NCBI RefSeq assembly: GCF_026712185.1
Contig: NZ_JAPPUX010000002.1
Location: 620,001 to 684,000 of the forward strand
Direction: 5' to 3'
Source: Nocardioides pini
Lineage (GTDB): Bacteria > Actinomycetota > Actinomycetes > Propionibacteriales > Nocardioidaceae
Length of the DNA stretch: 64,000 nt
Shown here: positions 1 to 8,272 of the stretch, one piece after another
Numbering within the stretch: the first letter of the stretch is position 1
Layout: the number at the start of each line of letters is the position of its first letter
The notes under the pieces: model-generated
Database searches by the model: none
What the model was told of the DNA's origin: nothing
Seen by the model: only the letters and a program-made list of their open reading frames with translations
Position numbers and translations under genes: made by a program

Positions 1-20
1 CGTTCAGGTGCGCCCTGCCG

Positions 21-2357
21 GTGGTTGCCGACCCCGACGACGCGGGTGGACACTGGTTGATGCGGTCAAGCGTGCCCGACCGCAGGGAGGACTCGCCCGT
101 GGTCGAAGCTGCGCCGTTCCCAAACCGGGGTTCCATCAGCGCCGCGGAGCACCAGCAGCTCCGCCGGGACTACGACGCCCTAGCTGACCAGTTCGGCGCC
201 ACGTCTGAAGTGCTTGAGGCAATGGGCCGGTCGACTGCCGACCCGGAGGCGGTGCTCACCACCATCGTCGAGAACGCGCGACGGCTGTGCCGGTCGGAGG
301 CCGCGCACCTCTACCTCGTGGAGGGCGACACTTTCCGCCTCAGGATGACGGTCGGGCTCTCCGAGGCGTCCCGGCAGGTGCTGACCGAGCACCCGATCAC
401 GATGGACCGGGAGACCCTCACCGGACGCGTCGGCCTGGAGCGGAGAACGCTCCAGATCCGGGACGTGCTGGCCGACCCGGACTACGGCCGTTACGACCTT
501 CAGCGAGCGGCGGGCTTCCGCACTGTGATCGCAGCCCCGCTGATCGTCGATGACGCGGTCGTCGGGGCCCTCAACGTGTGGCGCAACGAGGTCCGCCCGT
601 TCGACGACCGCGAGGTGGGCATCGTCAGCGCGTTCGCTGTTCAGGCGGCCATCGCCGTCAACGGCGTCGGGCTGGTCCAGCAACTGGAGACTCGAAGCGC
701 GGAGCTGGCCCGCAAGGTCGACGAGCTGGAGGCGCTCCGCGCGGTCGGCGAGGCAGTCAGCTCGACCCTCGACGTCGAGGATGTCCTCGACACGATTGCC
801 GAGCACGCGGTCGTTCTGTCCGGCACCGACGGTGGCTCGATCATGGAGTACGCCGAGCGGGACCGCCGGTTCGTCGTTCGCAGCGTCTACCGCACGGCCC
901 CCGAGGTCGTCGAGCAGCTGCGCTCGGTGAGGATCGACCTCGACCGGACGCTCGTCGGGAGAGCCGCGCTGGAGCGGCGCCCGATCGTCGTTCCTGACCT
1001 CGCGGCCGTCGAGCTCGACCCGCACCTGGCGATCCTGCACAGCGCCGGGTGGTCCTCCCTCGTCGCCGTCCCCCTGCTTCGCGAGGACACGATCGTCGGC
1101 TCGCTGATCGTTCGGCGTAAGCGCACCGGCGACTTCACCCCCGAGGTCGTCGACCTCCTGGAGACCTTCGCCAGCCAGTCGGCGCTGGCGCTGTTGAACG
1201 CCCAGCTCTTCCGGGAGCTGAAGGACCAGAGCCTCGCCCTCGAGCTGGCGAGCCGGCACAAGACGGAGTTCCTGGCGAGCATGTCGCACGAGCTGCGCAC
1301 CCCGCTCAACGCTGTGCTCGGCTTCTCCGAGGTGCTGCTCGAGCGCATGTTCGGCGACATCAACGACCGGCAGGAGGAATACCTGCGCGACATCCACAGC
1401 TCTGGGAAGCACCTGCTGGAGTTGCTGAACGAGATCCTCGACCTGTCGAAGGTGGAAGCCGGGCGGATGGAGATCGACTACACCGGCTTCGACCTGCGCG
1501 TGCTCCTTGAGGAGGCGATGGCCATGCTCCGCGAGCGGGCGACCGCTCGCCGCATCGACCTCAGCGTCGACGTCGAGCCGGGCCTGGTGCAGGCGTACTC
1601 CGACCAGCTTCGGCTCAAGCAAGTCGTGCTGAATCTCGTGACGAACGCCGTCAAGTTCACCGGCGACGGTGGCTCGGTCGTGGTCCGGGCGCGTCGGACG
1701 CCGATCGACATCGAGGTCACGGTGACCGACACCGGGGTCGGGATCCCGGAAGCCGACCGTGAGCGCATCTTCGAGTCCTTCCAGCAGGGCGGCCGAGGTG
1801 CCTCACGCGAAGAGGGCACCGGACTCGGGCTGACCCTGTCGCGCCGCATCGTCGAGCTGCTCGGGGGCCGGATGTGGCTGGAGAGCGAGGTGGGCGTTGG
1901 CAGCACCTTCGGCTTCATGCTCCCGTCGCGCACCAGCGACAACGCCGCCGCTCCGACATCGACCTCCGGGATGTGCGAGGTCGTGGTGATCGAGGACGAC
2001 CGGCCCTCGCTTGATCTCTTCACGGCCTTCCTCGACGGCGACTCGATGCGGGTCATCACCGCGCGCGACGGCCAGGCCGGGCTCGAGGCCGTGCGCCAGA
2101 ACAGGCCGAGCGCGGTGCTGCTCGACATCAGGCTGCCGGGCATGGACGGCTGGGAGGTCCTGAGCAGCCTCAAGCAGGACCCCGACACCCGCGACATCCC
2201 CGTGATCGTGGTGTCGATCGTGGACGAGCAGCAACGCGGCGCCGCACTGGGGGCCGCGGCATACCTTGTGAAGCCGATCGGACGCGGCGCACTGCTCGAC
2301 GCCCTTGCCCGGGTTGTGCCCTCCCTGCAAGACCCCGGCGTGGCAGGAGAGGAGTGA
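21..2357 (+). CDS. GAF-GAF hybrid sensor histidine kinase with C-terminal receiver
   Basis: Soluble hybrid kinase of about 778 residues. It has two GAF sensory domains (about 72-212 and 238-393), then HisKA with the H-box SHELRTPLN (His about 423), HATPase_c with the N-box NLVTNAVKFT (Asn about 542) and the G-boxes DTGVGIP and GTGLGL, then a receiver with Asp about 702 in LLDIRLPGMDG and Lys about 751 in LVKPI. No membrane segment is visible, so it should sense a cytosolic ligand or redox/light signal through the GAF domains. The frame is open to the left window edge, so the GTG used here is provisional; ATG at 60 is an alternative. A lone receiver gene begins 4 bases after the stop. Confidence 0.9.
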   Translation: MVADPDDAGGHWLMRSSVPDRREDSPVVEAAPFPNRGSISAAEHQQLRRDYDALADQFGATSEVLEAMGRSTADPEAVLTTIVENARRLCRSEAAHLYLVEGDTFRLRMTVGLSEASRQVLTEHPITMDRETLTGRVGLERRTLQIRDVLADPDYGRYDLQRAAGFRTVIAAPLIVDDAVVGALNVWRNEVRPFDDREVGIVSAFAVQAAIAVNGVGLVQQLETRSAELARKVDELEALRAVGEAVSSTLDVEDVLDTIAEHAVVLSGTDGGSIMEYAERDRRFVVRSVYRTAPEVVEQLRSVRIDLDRTLVGRAALERRPIVVPDLAAVELDPHLAILHSAGWSSLVAVPLLREDTIVGSLIVRRKRTGDFTPEVVDLLETFASQSALALLNAQLFRELKDQSLALELASRHKTEFLASMSHELRTPLNAVLGFSEVLLERMFGDINDRQEEYLRDIHSSGKHLLELLNEILDLSKVEAGRMEIDYTGFDLRVLLEEAMAMLRERATARRIDLSVDVEPGLVQAYSDQLRLKQVVLNLVTNAVKFTGDGGSVVVRARRTPIDIEVTVTDTGVGIPEADRERIFESFQQGGRGASREEGTGLGLTLSRRIVELLGGRMWLESEVGVGSTFGFMLPSRTSDNAAAPTSTSGMCEVVVIEDDRPSLDLFTAFLDGDSMRVITARDGQAGLEAVRQNRPSAVLLDIRLPGMDGWEVLSSLKQDPDTRDIPVIVVSIVDEQQRGAALGAAAYLVKPIGRGALLDALARVVPSLQDPGVAGEE

Positions 2358-2361
2358 GGGC

Positions 2362-2748
2362 GTGACGACCGGCAGACGGGTCCTCGTCGTCGAGGACAAC
2401 CCCAAGAACCTCAAACTCGTCCGGGACGTGCTGACCCACTACGGGTATGACGTCGTCGAGGCGACCACAGGCGAGGAGGGAGTGCGCCTCGCCGCACAGG
2501 TCGCCCCCGACCTCGTCCTGATGGACCTGCAGCTGCCCGGCATCGATGGCACAGAGGCGCTGCGGCGACTCCGGGAGGCCGAGAGCACCCGTTCGGTACC
2601 GGTCGTGGCCGTCACCGCCTTCGCCATGGACGACGACCGCGAGCGGGCGCTCGCCTCCGGGTTCGACGGCTACGTCGAGAAGCCGATCAGTGTGCGGGCC
2701 CTGCCCCAACAGGTGGAGGACTTCCTCGGCCTCGGAGACGCGCGATGA
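2362..2748 (+). CDS. Single-domain response regulator (receiver only)
   Basis: A 128-residue receiver with no output domain. The acidic pocket is VVEDN, the phospho-acceptor lies in VLMDLQLPGIDG and the conserved Lys in YVEKPI. The GTG start at 2362 follows a GGAGAGGAG ribosome site that overlaps the end of the kinase gene, so the two are probably translated together. Stand-alone receivers of this DivK/CheY type usually pass phosphate or bind a partner protein. The adjacent hybrid kinase is the obvious donor. Confidence 0.85.
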   Translation: MTTGRRVLVVEDNPKNLKLVRDVLTHYGYDVVEATTGEEGVRLAAQVAPDLVLMDLQLPGIDGTEALRRLREAESTRSVPVVAVTAFAMDDDRERALASGFDGYVEKPISVRALPQQVEDFLGLGDAR

Positions 2749-2781
2749 CCCCCCGGCCTCGCGCCGCGGGCCACTGACGCC

Positions 2782-3432
2782 GTGTGGCGGCTGCTCGAAC
2801 CTCTTCGACCCGAGGACCGGGAGGCGTTCCTCGCCCTTACTCACCGCCGCACGTTCGCGCGTGACGAGGTTCTGTGCCACGAGGGTGACCCGGCGGACTC
2901 GCTGCACCTGGTCGAACGCGGCCACCTGGCCGTGCGCGGCACATTGCCGTCGGGCGCCGCCGCCACCTTCACGGTCCTCTCACCCGGGGACTACTTCGGC
3001 GAGCTCGCCCTCATGCGCACCGACAGACGCCGCACGGCAACGGTGACGGCGTTGGAGGAAAGCCAGACACTCGCGGTCGCCGGAACGGCATTCAACCGGC
3101 TCTGCCAGAACAACCCGGACATCGAACGACTCCTGTCCACGCTCCTGGCCGACCGGATCGACCTCCTCAGCCGGCGACTCCTCGAGACTCTGTACGAGAC
3201 CCTGGACCGTCGGGTCCACCGTCGTCTCCTGGACCTCGCCGATGCCTACGGCGGGAGCGACGGCGCTGTCACGATCCCTCTCAGCCAAGCCCAGCTCGCA
3301 GACCTGGTGGGGGCGACACGGCCGCCCGTCAATCAAGTCCTCAAGCGGCTCGCGGACCGCAACGTCGTCAGGCTCGGTCGCTCGCGGATCGAGGTCCTGG
3401 ACCGGGCGGAGCTGCGCCGACGCAGTACATGA
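2782..3432 (+). CDS. Crp/Fnr-family transcription regulator
   Basis: A 216-residue regulator with an N-terminal cyclic-nucleotide-binding domain and a C-terminal winged helix. The phosphate-binding cassette is well preserved (FGELALM followed by RRTATV, with the Glu and Arg that contact cyclic nucleotide in this family). The C-terminal helix-turn-helix is AQLADLVGATRPPVNQVLKR. There is no Fnr cysteine cluster. It starts with GTG 33 bases after the receiver gene, probably in the same transcript. A class III nucleotide cyclase is encoded about 3 kb away on the other strand, which makes cAMP or cGMP a plausible effector (inference). Confidence 0.85.
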   Translation: MWRLLEPLRPEDREAFLALTHRRTFARDEVLCHEGDPADSLHLVERGHLAVRGTLPSGAAATFTVLSPGDYFGELALMRTDRRRTATVTALEESQTLAVAGTAFNRLCQNNPDIERLLSTLLADRIDLLSRRLLETLYETLDRRVHRRLLDLADAYGGSDGAVTIPLSQAQLADLVGATRPPVNQVLKRLADRNVVRLGRSRIEVLDRAELRRRST

Positions 3433-3526
3433 GTGATCTGTCCGAGTGTCTCCTGGCGAACAGAACTTTCCTCATCCGCGGCTCAGGATCGGGGTCATCA
3501 CCCAGATCCCAGCGAAGGAGCCCGAC

Positions 3527-3718
3527 ATGCACCCCTATGAAGCCGACGCACTCACTCGAGCCATCATCGCCGACCGCATCCGCGAGACAGAACACCAGCG
3601 CCTCGCCCGCGAGGTGAAGCAGTACAAGCGTCGCAACGACGTCAGCACCGCGACCGCACCCGCCGACCGGCACTCGCGCCTCTGGAGGCTCGTCCACCTC
3701 TCGCACGCCTACGGCTGA
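3527..3718 (+). CDS. Small conserved-looking protein, 63 residues
   Basis: I do not recognise this short charged protein. It begins MHPYEADALTRAIIADRIRE and ends HLSHAYG. The chosen ATG has a GAAGGAG ribosome site 7 bases upstream; the open frame extends further but without a comparable site. The residues around IIADRIRETEHQRLAREVKQYKRR are predicted helical and basic. It sits 94 bases after the Crp/Fnr gene and 16 bases before another small gene. No membrane or secretion signal. Confidence 0.55.
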   Translation: MHPYEADALTRAIIADRIRETEHQRLAREVKQYKRRNDVSTATAPADRHSRLWRLVHLSHAYG

Positions 3719-3734
3719 CCGGACGGATCCGACC

Positions 3735-4001
3735 ATGTCCACCCAGTCCGCCGCCCGGACCGCGACCCGGGGCGACCTCCTCCACGACGCGCTGCGTGAG
3801 GAGCTGCTGCGTTTGGCCAGGCGCGAAGACGACGCTGCCAGCCGGGAGGCGGCACTCGTGCAGTACTGGGAACCCACTCCTGTCACCGTGGTCGTCCACC
3901 GACAGTGTGCCGCAGTCCTGCGCGACGCCGCTGATGAGCTCCTTCCACACTGTCGCCGTCCAGGAACGGGCGGGACAGGACCAGCAGCGGCGAGTACGTG
4001 A
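3735..4001 (+). CDS. Hypothetical protein, 88 residues
   Basis: Unrecognised small protein starting MSTQSAARTATRGDLL. Residues 10-45 look like an amphipathic helix (LLHDALREELLRLARRED) and the last 15 residues are low-complexity GTGGTGPAA. It follows the 63-residue gene closely and ends where the + strand block ends. No toxin, antitoxin or DNA-binding motif is visible. It could be a spurious frame, as coding support is only the position and start spacing. The 177 bases that follow, up to the converging operon, hold no gene. Confidence 0.4.
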   Translation: MSTQSAARTATRGDLLHDALREELLRLARREDDAASREAALVQYWEPTPVTVVVHRQCAAVLRDAADELLPHCRRPGTGGTGPAAAST

Positions 4002-4178
4002 GGCGCCTCTTCGCCCCAGTCCCCAAGACGGCGCCACCATCGGCGACCACGGCGGGGTTGCCCCGACGTGCCACCTTTCCGCAGTCGACGCCTCAATACG
4101 AATGGGACGTCGTGAACCTCGACTCGTCCCTTCACGGCGTCGGCGCTAGGCACCGAAGAACCTGCCCGGGCGGTCAAC

Positions 4179-4793
4179 TCATGCTGGCAACATCCGTCGC
4201 AGTGCGTCAACGGTCCAGTGCGGCGCGACCCCGTCGGCGGCCGCGAGGTAGGCGATGAGGTTGTCGGCGTCGAGCCCGAACCCGTCCGCGAGTCCCTCGA
4301 GCATCGTGCGGACGTACGACGCCGACGGGGTGCGGGCCGGCGGGACGCGCGAGCCGGTGAGAGTGAGCATGCGGTGCCCGTCGAGATCACCGACGTCGAG
4401 CAGGACGTCGTACGTCCGGGAGAGCCCGTGACGGGTCGGGTGCCCGTCGGTCTCGAGCACGAGCGCCGCGCCAACTGGCCGCCTTGCCTCCTGCGCGACG
4501 AGGTCGCCGAGCTGCTCGAGGCGCAGCAGATAGGCACGGGCATGAACCACTCCGCCGGTGTCGCAGGTGAAAAACGCCATGCCACCTCCCCACACGCTCG
4601 ACTCACCGGCGAAGGACAGGCGGCCACGTAGCTCGACGGGTCGGACGTCCCGGGGTGGCGACGGGTCGCGGCAGCCGTCGTATCGGCGGTCCGCTCCCGG
4701 CGGACGTCCACCGGAGAGGTAGCAGCCCAGCCGCGCAGTCGACAGGTTCGTCCCGTAGGCGACGTACCAGACGAGGGCCCCGCTGCCCGTCAC
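4179..4793 (-). CDS. Gamma-glutamylcyclotransferase-like protein
   Basis: About 204 residues. The N-terminal WYVAYGTNLS is the substrate-loop signature of the gamma-glutamylcyclotransferase fold (YGSNL in most members). The start is GTG at 4793 overlapping the stop of the ATP-grasp gene (GTGA), so the long in-frame N-terminal extension to 4919 is discarded. It ends the minus-strand operon cyclase, ligase, cyclotransferase. In this fold a Glu acts on gamma-glutamyl amides; I cannot place that residue with certainty. Coupling to a ligase suggests that it trims or cyclises the ligase's product (inference). Confidence 0.6.
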   Translation of the reverse strand: MTGSGALVWYVAYGTNLSTARLGCYLSGGRPPGADRRYDGCRDPSPPRDVRPVELRGRLSFAGESSVWGGGMAFFTCDTGGVVHARAYLLRLEQLGDLVAQEARRPVGAALVLETDGHPTRHGLSRTYDVLLDVGDLDGHRMLTLTGSRVPPARTPSASYVRTMLEGLADGFGLDADNLIAYLAAADGVAPHWTVDALRRMLPA

Positions 4794-6352
4794 CTGGGCA
4801 GCGTTCCCGGTGTGCACGCCAGCTCTGCCTCCTCGAGCAGCGCCTCGGTGGCGTCCTGGTAGGTCTCCCGCGCCTGTTCGGGGTCGTCCCCTATCGCCGT
4901 CATGCCGAGCCGACCGCACTCGGTCACGCAGCTGATCATGTGGAAGACGACACCGGTCTGGCGTGAGTTGTCGAAGTGGAGTCGCCGGCGTGCTACCACG
5001 TCGAACACGTCGCGCGGGGTGAGCGCCATCAGGCGCTCGTCCTCGAGATGGTCGGTCGCCACGAGGAACTTCGCGGACCCCGACGCCGCGCGGTAGAGCC
5101 CCTCGTCACCGTGGTACGCGCCGCCGACCAGGTACTGCAGGTTGAGGAAGGGGTGGGTGGTCCCGCCCTTGCGCAGGTTGAGCTCGATCGCGTAGGCCGT
5201 CCAGTCGTCCGCGTCGTCGCGAACCGTGACGAAGTCGACGGCGAAGCGACCCAGCACGCCACGCTCGGCGAGGTCGCGCCCGACGGCCAACGCGGGCTCA
5301 GAGATCAGGCGGGAATACGCCGGGTCGGCTGGGAACACGCACCCCAGGTACTGCTGGCCGCTCGCTCCGCCCAGCAGCTGGTCGTGGGTCGACAACAGCT
5401 CGACGGTGCGACCCGGCAGGACGCGCATCTGCACGCTGGGGCTGGTCAGCGCCGTCCCGGTGATCCGCTCCTCCACCACACCCCCGAGACGCTCGAACGT
5501 TGCAAGGAACTCGCTTACTCCGAGGCCGGGAGCCTCGGGCTGCAAGCTGTGGATCCGGGCGCGCACCGCGGACGCCTCGTCGGGGTCGCCGGGCGCCGGC
5601 AGTCCCGACAGGTCGACGAGCGCGTTGCCCGACCCGGACACACCCTCGTTGATCTTCACGATCACCTCCGTCAAGGACGGCAGGTGGGCCCGCATCGACG
5701 ACACCGCGTTAGCGAGGTCGTCCACCGAATGGAGGCCCTCGGCCCCAGCCGGCGCGCGGACGCCGACGTCACTGAACAGCCGGCGGCACCCGGACTTGCT
5801 GCCCAGCGGCGCGAGGCGCGGGTCCGCACCGTACATCGGGATGCCGAGGCTGATCGCGACGTCGCGCTCGAGCTCCGTGGTCGTGTAGGGAATCAGGTGG
5901 CTGACGGACCGGTCAGGGATGAGGTCGCGGATCCGGTGCAGCACGCGGGGCCGCTCCAGCACCTTCAGGCTCAGCGGCCGCGCCGACGCGTCGCCGACCG
6001 ACACCAGGAAGAGCCGCCGGCGGGCGTTGCTGGGGATCACCCCGGGCAGCAGGCTGAGGTAGTAGTCGACGATCTCGTCGGCGATGGGTGAGGACGTGAC
6101 GTAGACGAGCCGCAGCATCGGTTGTCGCAGCAGCAGCAGCTGGAACAGCGCGCGCTCCTCCATCGCCTGCATGAGCGTCCCGCTCGTCGCCGTCGTTCCC
6201 TCGAGGCTGACCGACGGCACGACGACCGCCGACTCCTCGGGCCGGTCACGCCGCATGGCCTCCCACACCCGCGGCAGCTGTTGCTGGAGGAGGTCGAAGG
6301 CGGCGTAGCGCTGCTCCTCGTCCAGGTCCGCCAGCGTCGTCGACGCGTCCAT
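4790..6352 (-). CDS. ATP-grasp ligase, PGM1-related
   Basis: A 520-residue ATP-grasp enzyme resembling the peptide ligase of pheganomycin biosynthesis. Visible are the nucleotide-binding Lys and Gly-rich loop VIVKINEGVSGSGN (about 230-243) and the metal-binding signature ELNLRKGGTTHP (about 390-402), characteristic of this subfamily. ATP-grasp ligases activate a carboxylate as acyl phosphate and join it to an amine. The N-terminal 160 residues are of the pre-ATP-grasp type. The start lies 4 bases after the stop of the receiver-cyclase gene and the stop overlaps the next gene's start, so the three are one translational unit. The substrate is unknown. Confidence 0.75.
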   Translation of the reverse strand: MDASTTLADLDEEQRYAAFDLLQQQLPRVWEAMRRDRPEESAVVVPSVSLEGTTATSGTLMQAMEERALFQLLLLRQPMLRLVYVTSSPIADEIVDYYLSLLPGVIPSNARRRLFLVSVGDASARPLSLKVLERPRVLHRIRDLIPDRSVSHLIPYTTTELERDVAISLGIPMYGADPRLAPLGSKSGCRRLFSDVGVRAPAGAEGLHSVDDLANAVSSMRAHLPSLTEVIVKINEGVSGSGNALVDLSGLPAPGDPDEASAVRARIHSLQPEAPGLGVSEFLATFERLGGVVEERITGTALTSPSVQMRVLPGRTVELLSTHDQLLGGASGQQYLGCVFPADPAYSRLISEPALAVGRDLAERGVLGRFAVDFVTVRDDADDWTAYAIELNLRKGGTTHPFLNLQYLVGGAYHGDEGLYRAASGSAKFLVATDHLEDERLMALTPRDVFDVVARRRLHFDNSRQTGVVFHMISCVTECGRLGMTAIGDDPEQARETYQDATEALLEEAELACTPGTLPR

Positions 6353-6356
6353 CCGC

Positions 6357-7481
6357 CTACCTACCGACCGTCCCTGGCAGCACGTCGTGCACGCGTACGG
6401 GCCGGCTGAACCCCTTCGGCTGCACGTCGCCCACCACGTCCGCCGCCACCTGCTCCTCGACCTGCGCCAGCACGCGGTCGGTGACCAGCACCTGCCACGG
6501 GCCCGCGTCGGAGCAGAGGCGCGCCGCGAGGTTGGTGACGCTCCCGATCGCCGCGTAGTCCGAGCGACCGGGGTAACCGATCCGGCCCAATGTTGCGAAA
6601 CCCTGCGCGACGCCGATGCCCAACGACAGGTCGTGGCCCCGGCGTACCCAGCCAGCGGCGAGGCTGCGTACGTCCTCGCGGACGGCCAGCGACATCGCGA
6701 TCGCCGCTCCGGCCGGGTCGGGCACGGGGACGGGGTCGTTGAAGAAGACCATCACGCCGTCGCCGGTGAAGCGCTCGAGCGTGCCGCCGTGCTCCTCGAT
6801 GCGTGCCCCGAGTGCCAGGTGGAACTCTCCGAGTACGTGCATCACCTCTTCCGGCTCGGACGCTTCGGCGAAGGGCGTGAAGCCGCGGAAGTCGCAGAAG
6901 ACCACGACGATCTCGCGGCGATGGCTGGCGAGGAGTCCTTCGTCGTTGACGACGACGTCGGCCAGCTGCGGCGACAGGAACCGGCGCAGCCGACCCATGC
7001 GCTCGATCTCCTCCACCTGCGCGGTCACCCGTCCCTCGAGCTCACGGTTCCATGCGGCAAGCTCGGCGGCCTGCCTGCGCACGGTGTCGTGATAGCCCTT
7101 GATCCGCGCGAGGGACCGGACCCTGGCCAGCAGCTCGGACTGGTCGAAGGGCTTGGTGATGAAGTCGTCCGCCCCGGCCTCGAGCCCCTCCAGCCGCTGG
7201 GCGCCACCGCCGGCGGTGATCATCACGACCGGGAGGAACTCGGTGCGGGGATCGTGCCGGATACGGCGGCACACCTCGCAACCGTCCATTCCGGGCATCT
7301 GGACGTCGAGGAGGACGACGTCGACCTGGGACGACCCGAGGAGGTCGAGCGCCTCGGGCCCGCTCGTCGCCACCAGGACGTCGTAACCGCGAGGCGAGAG
7401 CACCGCGTCCAGGAGGCGGAGGTTCGCCGACTGGTCGTCCACCGCGAGCACGGTCTGGCGCGTCCCCGTCTGCCCGTTCAC
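6357..7481 (-). CDS. Receiver-class III adenylate/guanylate cyclase
   Basis: A 374-residue protein. The receiver (about 8-125) has VDDQ, VVLLDVQMPGMDG and FITKPF. A short coiled linker (about 130-170) leads to a class III nucleotide cyclase catalytic domain (about 190-355). Metal-binding aspartates lie in VVFCDFRGFT and RFTGDGVMVFF; the transition-state Asn and Arg lie in SVTNLAARL. It should make cAMP or cGMP under phosphorylation control. The start is GTG overlapping the upstream gene's stop (GTGA). It heads the ligase and cyclotransferase genes. The base-specifying Lys is replaced by Arg in ERFTGDG, so the product is uncertain. Confidence 0.85.
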   Translation of the reverse strand: MNGQTGTRQTVLAVDDQSANLRLLDAVLSPRGYDVLVATSGPEALDLLGSSQVDVVLLDVQMPGMDGCEVCRRIRHDPRTEFLPVVMITAGGGAQRLEGLEAGADDFITKPFDQSELLARVRSLARIKGYHDTVRRQAAELAAWNRELEGRVTAQVEEIERMGRLRRFLSPQLADVVVNDEGLLASHRREIVVVFCDFRGFTPFAEASEPEEVMHVLGEFHLALGARIEEHGGTLERFTGDGVMVFFNDPVPVPDPAGAAIAMSLAVREDVRSLAAGWVRRGHDLSLGIGVAQGFATLGRIGYPGRSDYAAIGSVTNLAARLCSDAGPWQVLVTDRVLAQVEEQVAADVVGDVQPKGFSRPVRVHDVLPGTVGR

Positions 7482-7783
7482 GGTGCACCCGCGTCGAAGA
7501 ACCGCGCCACCTGGACGTAGTGGACGAAGGCGGCCGAGACCATCCCGGAAACGCGGCGCAATTCGAACGCATCGCCGCCGGCAAGGTAGAGCTGACCGGC
7601 GTGGGCCCGGGGAATCCTTGCGGCACGGTCGACGACCGTGCCCAAGGTGTCACCTGGCTCGGCGCCTGCTCCTCCCAGCGGGTCGAGGATCTCGGGCGCC
7701 GCGGCCGCCTGCTCCTGGACGCCGCCGAGCCGACGGTGCACGGCCGCACCGCCGCCGGTTCCCGTCGTCGGGCTCTCCTCCAT
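7478..7783 (-). CDS. Truncated GAF-domain protein
   Basis: 101 residues, probably a fragment. Residues about 45-90 (VVDRAARIPRAHAGQLYLAG and on) match the beginning of a GAF domain and align by eye with the first GAF of the hybrid kinase at the window start (IVENARRLCRSEAAHLYLVE). The rest of the GAF fold is missing. The stop overlaps the cyclase start by 4 bases, so it is still coupled to that operon. It may be a remnant of a longer sensor that fed the cyclase, or a short partner. The start is the ATG at 7783. Confidence 0.5.
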   Translation of the reverse strand: MEESPTTGTGGGAAVHRRLGGVQEQAAAAPEILDPLGGAGAEPGDTLGTVVDRAARIPRAHAGQLYLAGGDAFELRRVSGMVSAAFVHYVQVARFFDAGAP

Positions 7784-8214
7784 AGCACCGTCCCTGCAGC
7801 CCCCCGCGCTTCGAGTCTGCTCCCGCTGTGCGGGAGCGGCAAGCCCCGAGTTGGGGAAGGTCAGCCAGGAACCTGCGCGCGGCGCGGCGCCGCGAAGCGC
7901 ATCGCGCTCCAGCGCGGCTCATTGGACGACAACTCGGCGTAACGGAATGGTCGCTTGGACGGAGGCTCGTCCTGAAGCTCCATACGCAGCAACCGCGGGA
8001 CCGCGCCGCGGTGCGCCACGAGTCGGGGGGCCAGACACCCGAAGCGTCCCCTCGTTAACCGCGATGAGTCCATGGTTGGCGGGGAGGCGGGGTCTACTTC
8101 TCGGCACCTTTTCCACCCTGCGGTCGAACCCGACTCTCCCTCTCACCTGCCGGGATGGCCGGGGACCTGCCTATGCGCTTCCGACATCCGGGTCTGCCGC
8201 TGATGGTGCGGGGA
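7784..8214. other. 431-base gap without a recognisable gene
   Basis: No open frame here shows a recognisable family or good ribosome site. The stretch must carry the promoter of the GAF-cyclase-ligase operon (minus strand, near 7784-7900). The right part runs up to the IS256-family insertion and contains GGGTCTGCCG and GGATCTGCCG, related to short motifs elsewhere in the 8-15 kb region. Confidence 0.4.
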
Positions 8215-8222
8215 TCTGCCGA
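8215..8222. repeat. 8-bp target-site duplication, left copy
   Basis: TCTGCCGA, repeated exactly at 9636-9643. The two copies bracket inverted repeats and an IS256-type transposase remnant. An 8-bp duplication is usual for this family. Confidence 0.75.
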
Positions 8223-8249
8223 GGTCAAGTCCCCAGGCGTGGTGTACGA
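8223..8249. repeat. IS256-family left inverted repeat
   Basis: Pairs with 9609-9635. The inner 11 bases GTGGTGTACGA at 8239-8249 are identical in inverted orientation; across all 27 positions 18 match by eye. Confidence 0.75.
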
Positions 8250-8272
8250 CGGTGATTCCTCGTTGATGTTGT

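Noticed and set aside
180..1622. Long minus-strand frame opposite the hybrid kinase
   Set aside because: The plus strand has an unmistakable kinase; the antisense product has no family and shadow-like composition.
3527..4001. The two small genes after Crp/Fnr as a toxin-antitoxin pair
   Set aside because: Size and order fit, but neither has a toxin or antitoxin motif and there is no overlap or autoregulatory repeat.
8110..8145. A tRNA-like TTCGA segment (GGTTCGACCG on the minus strand)
   Set aside because: Flanking bases do not pair as a T stem and no acceptor, D or anticodon arms can be built.
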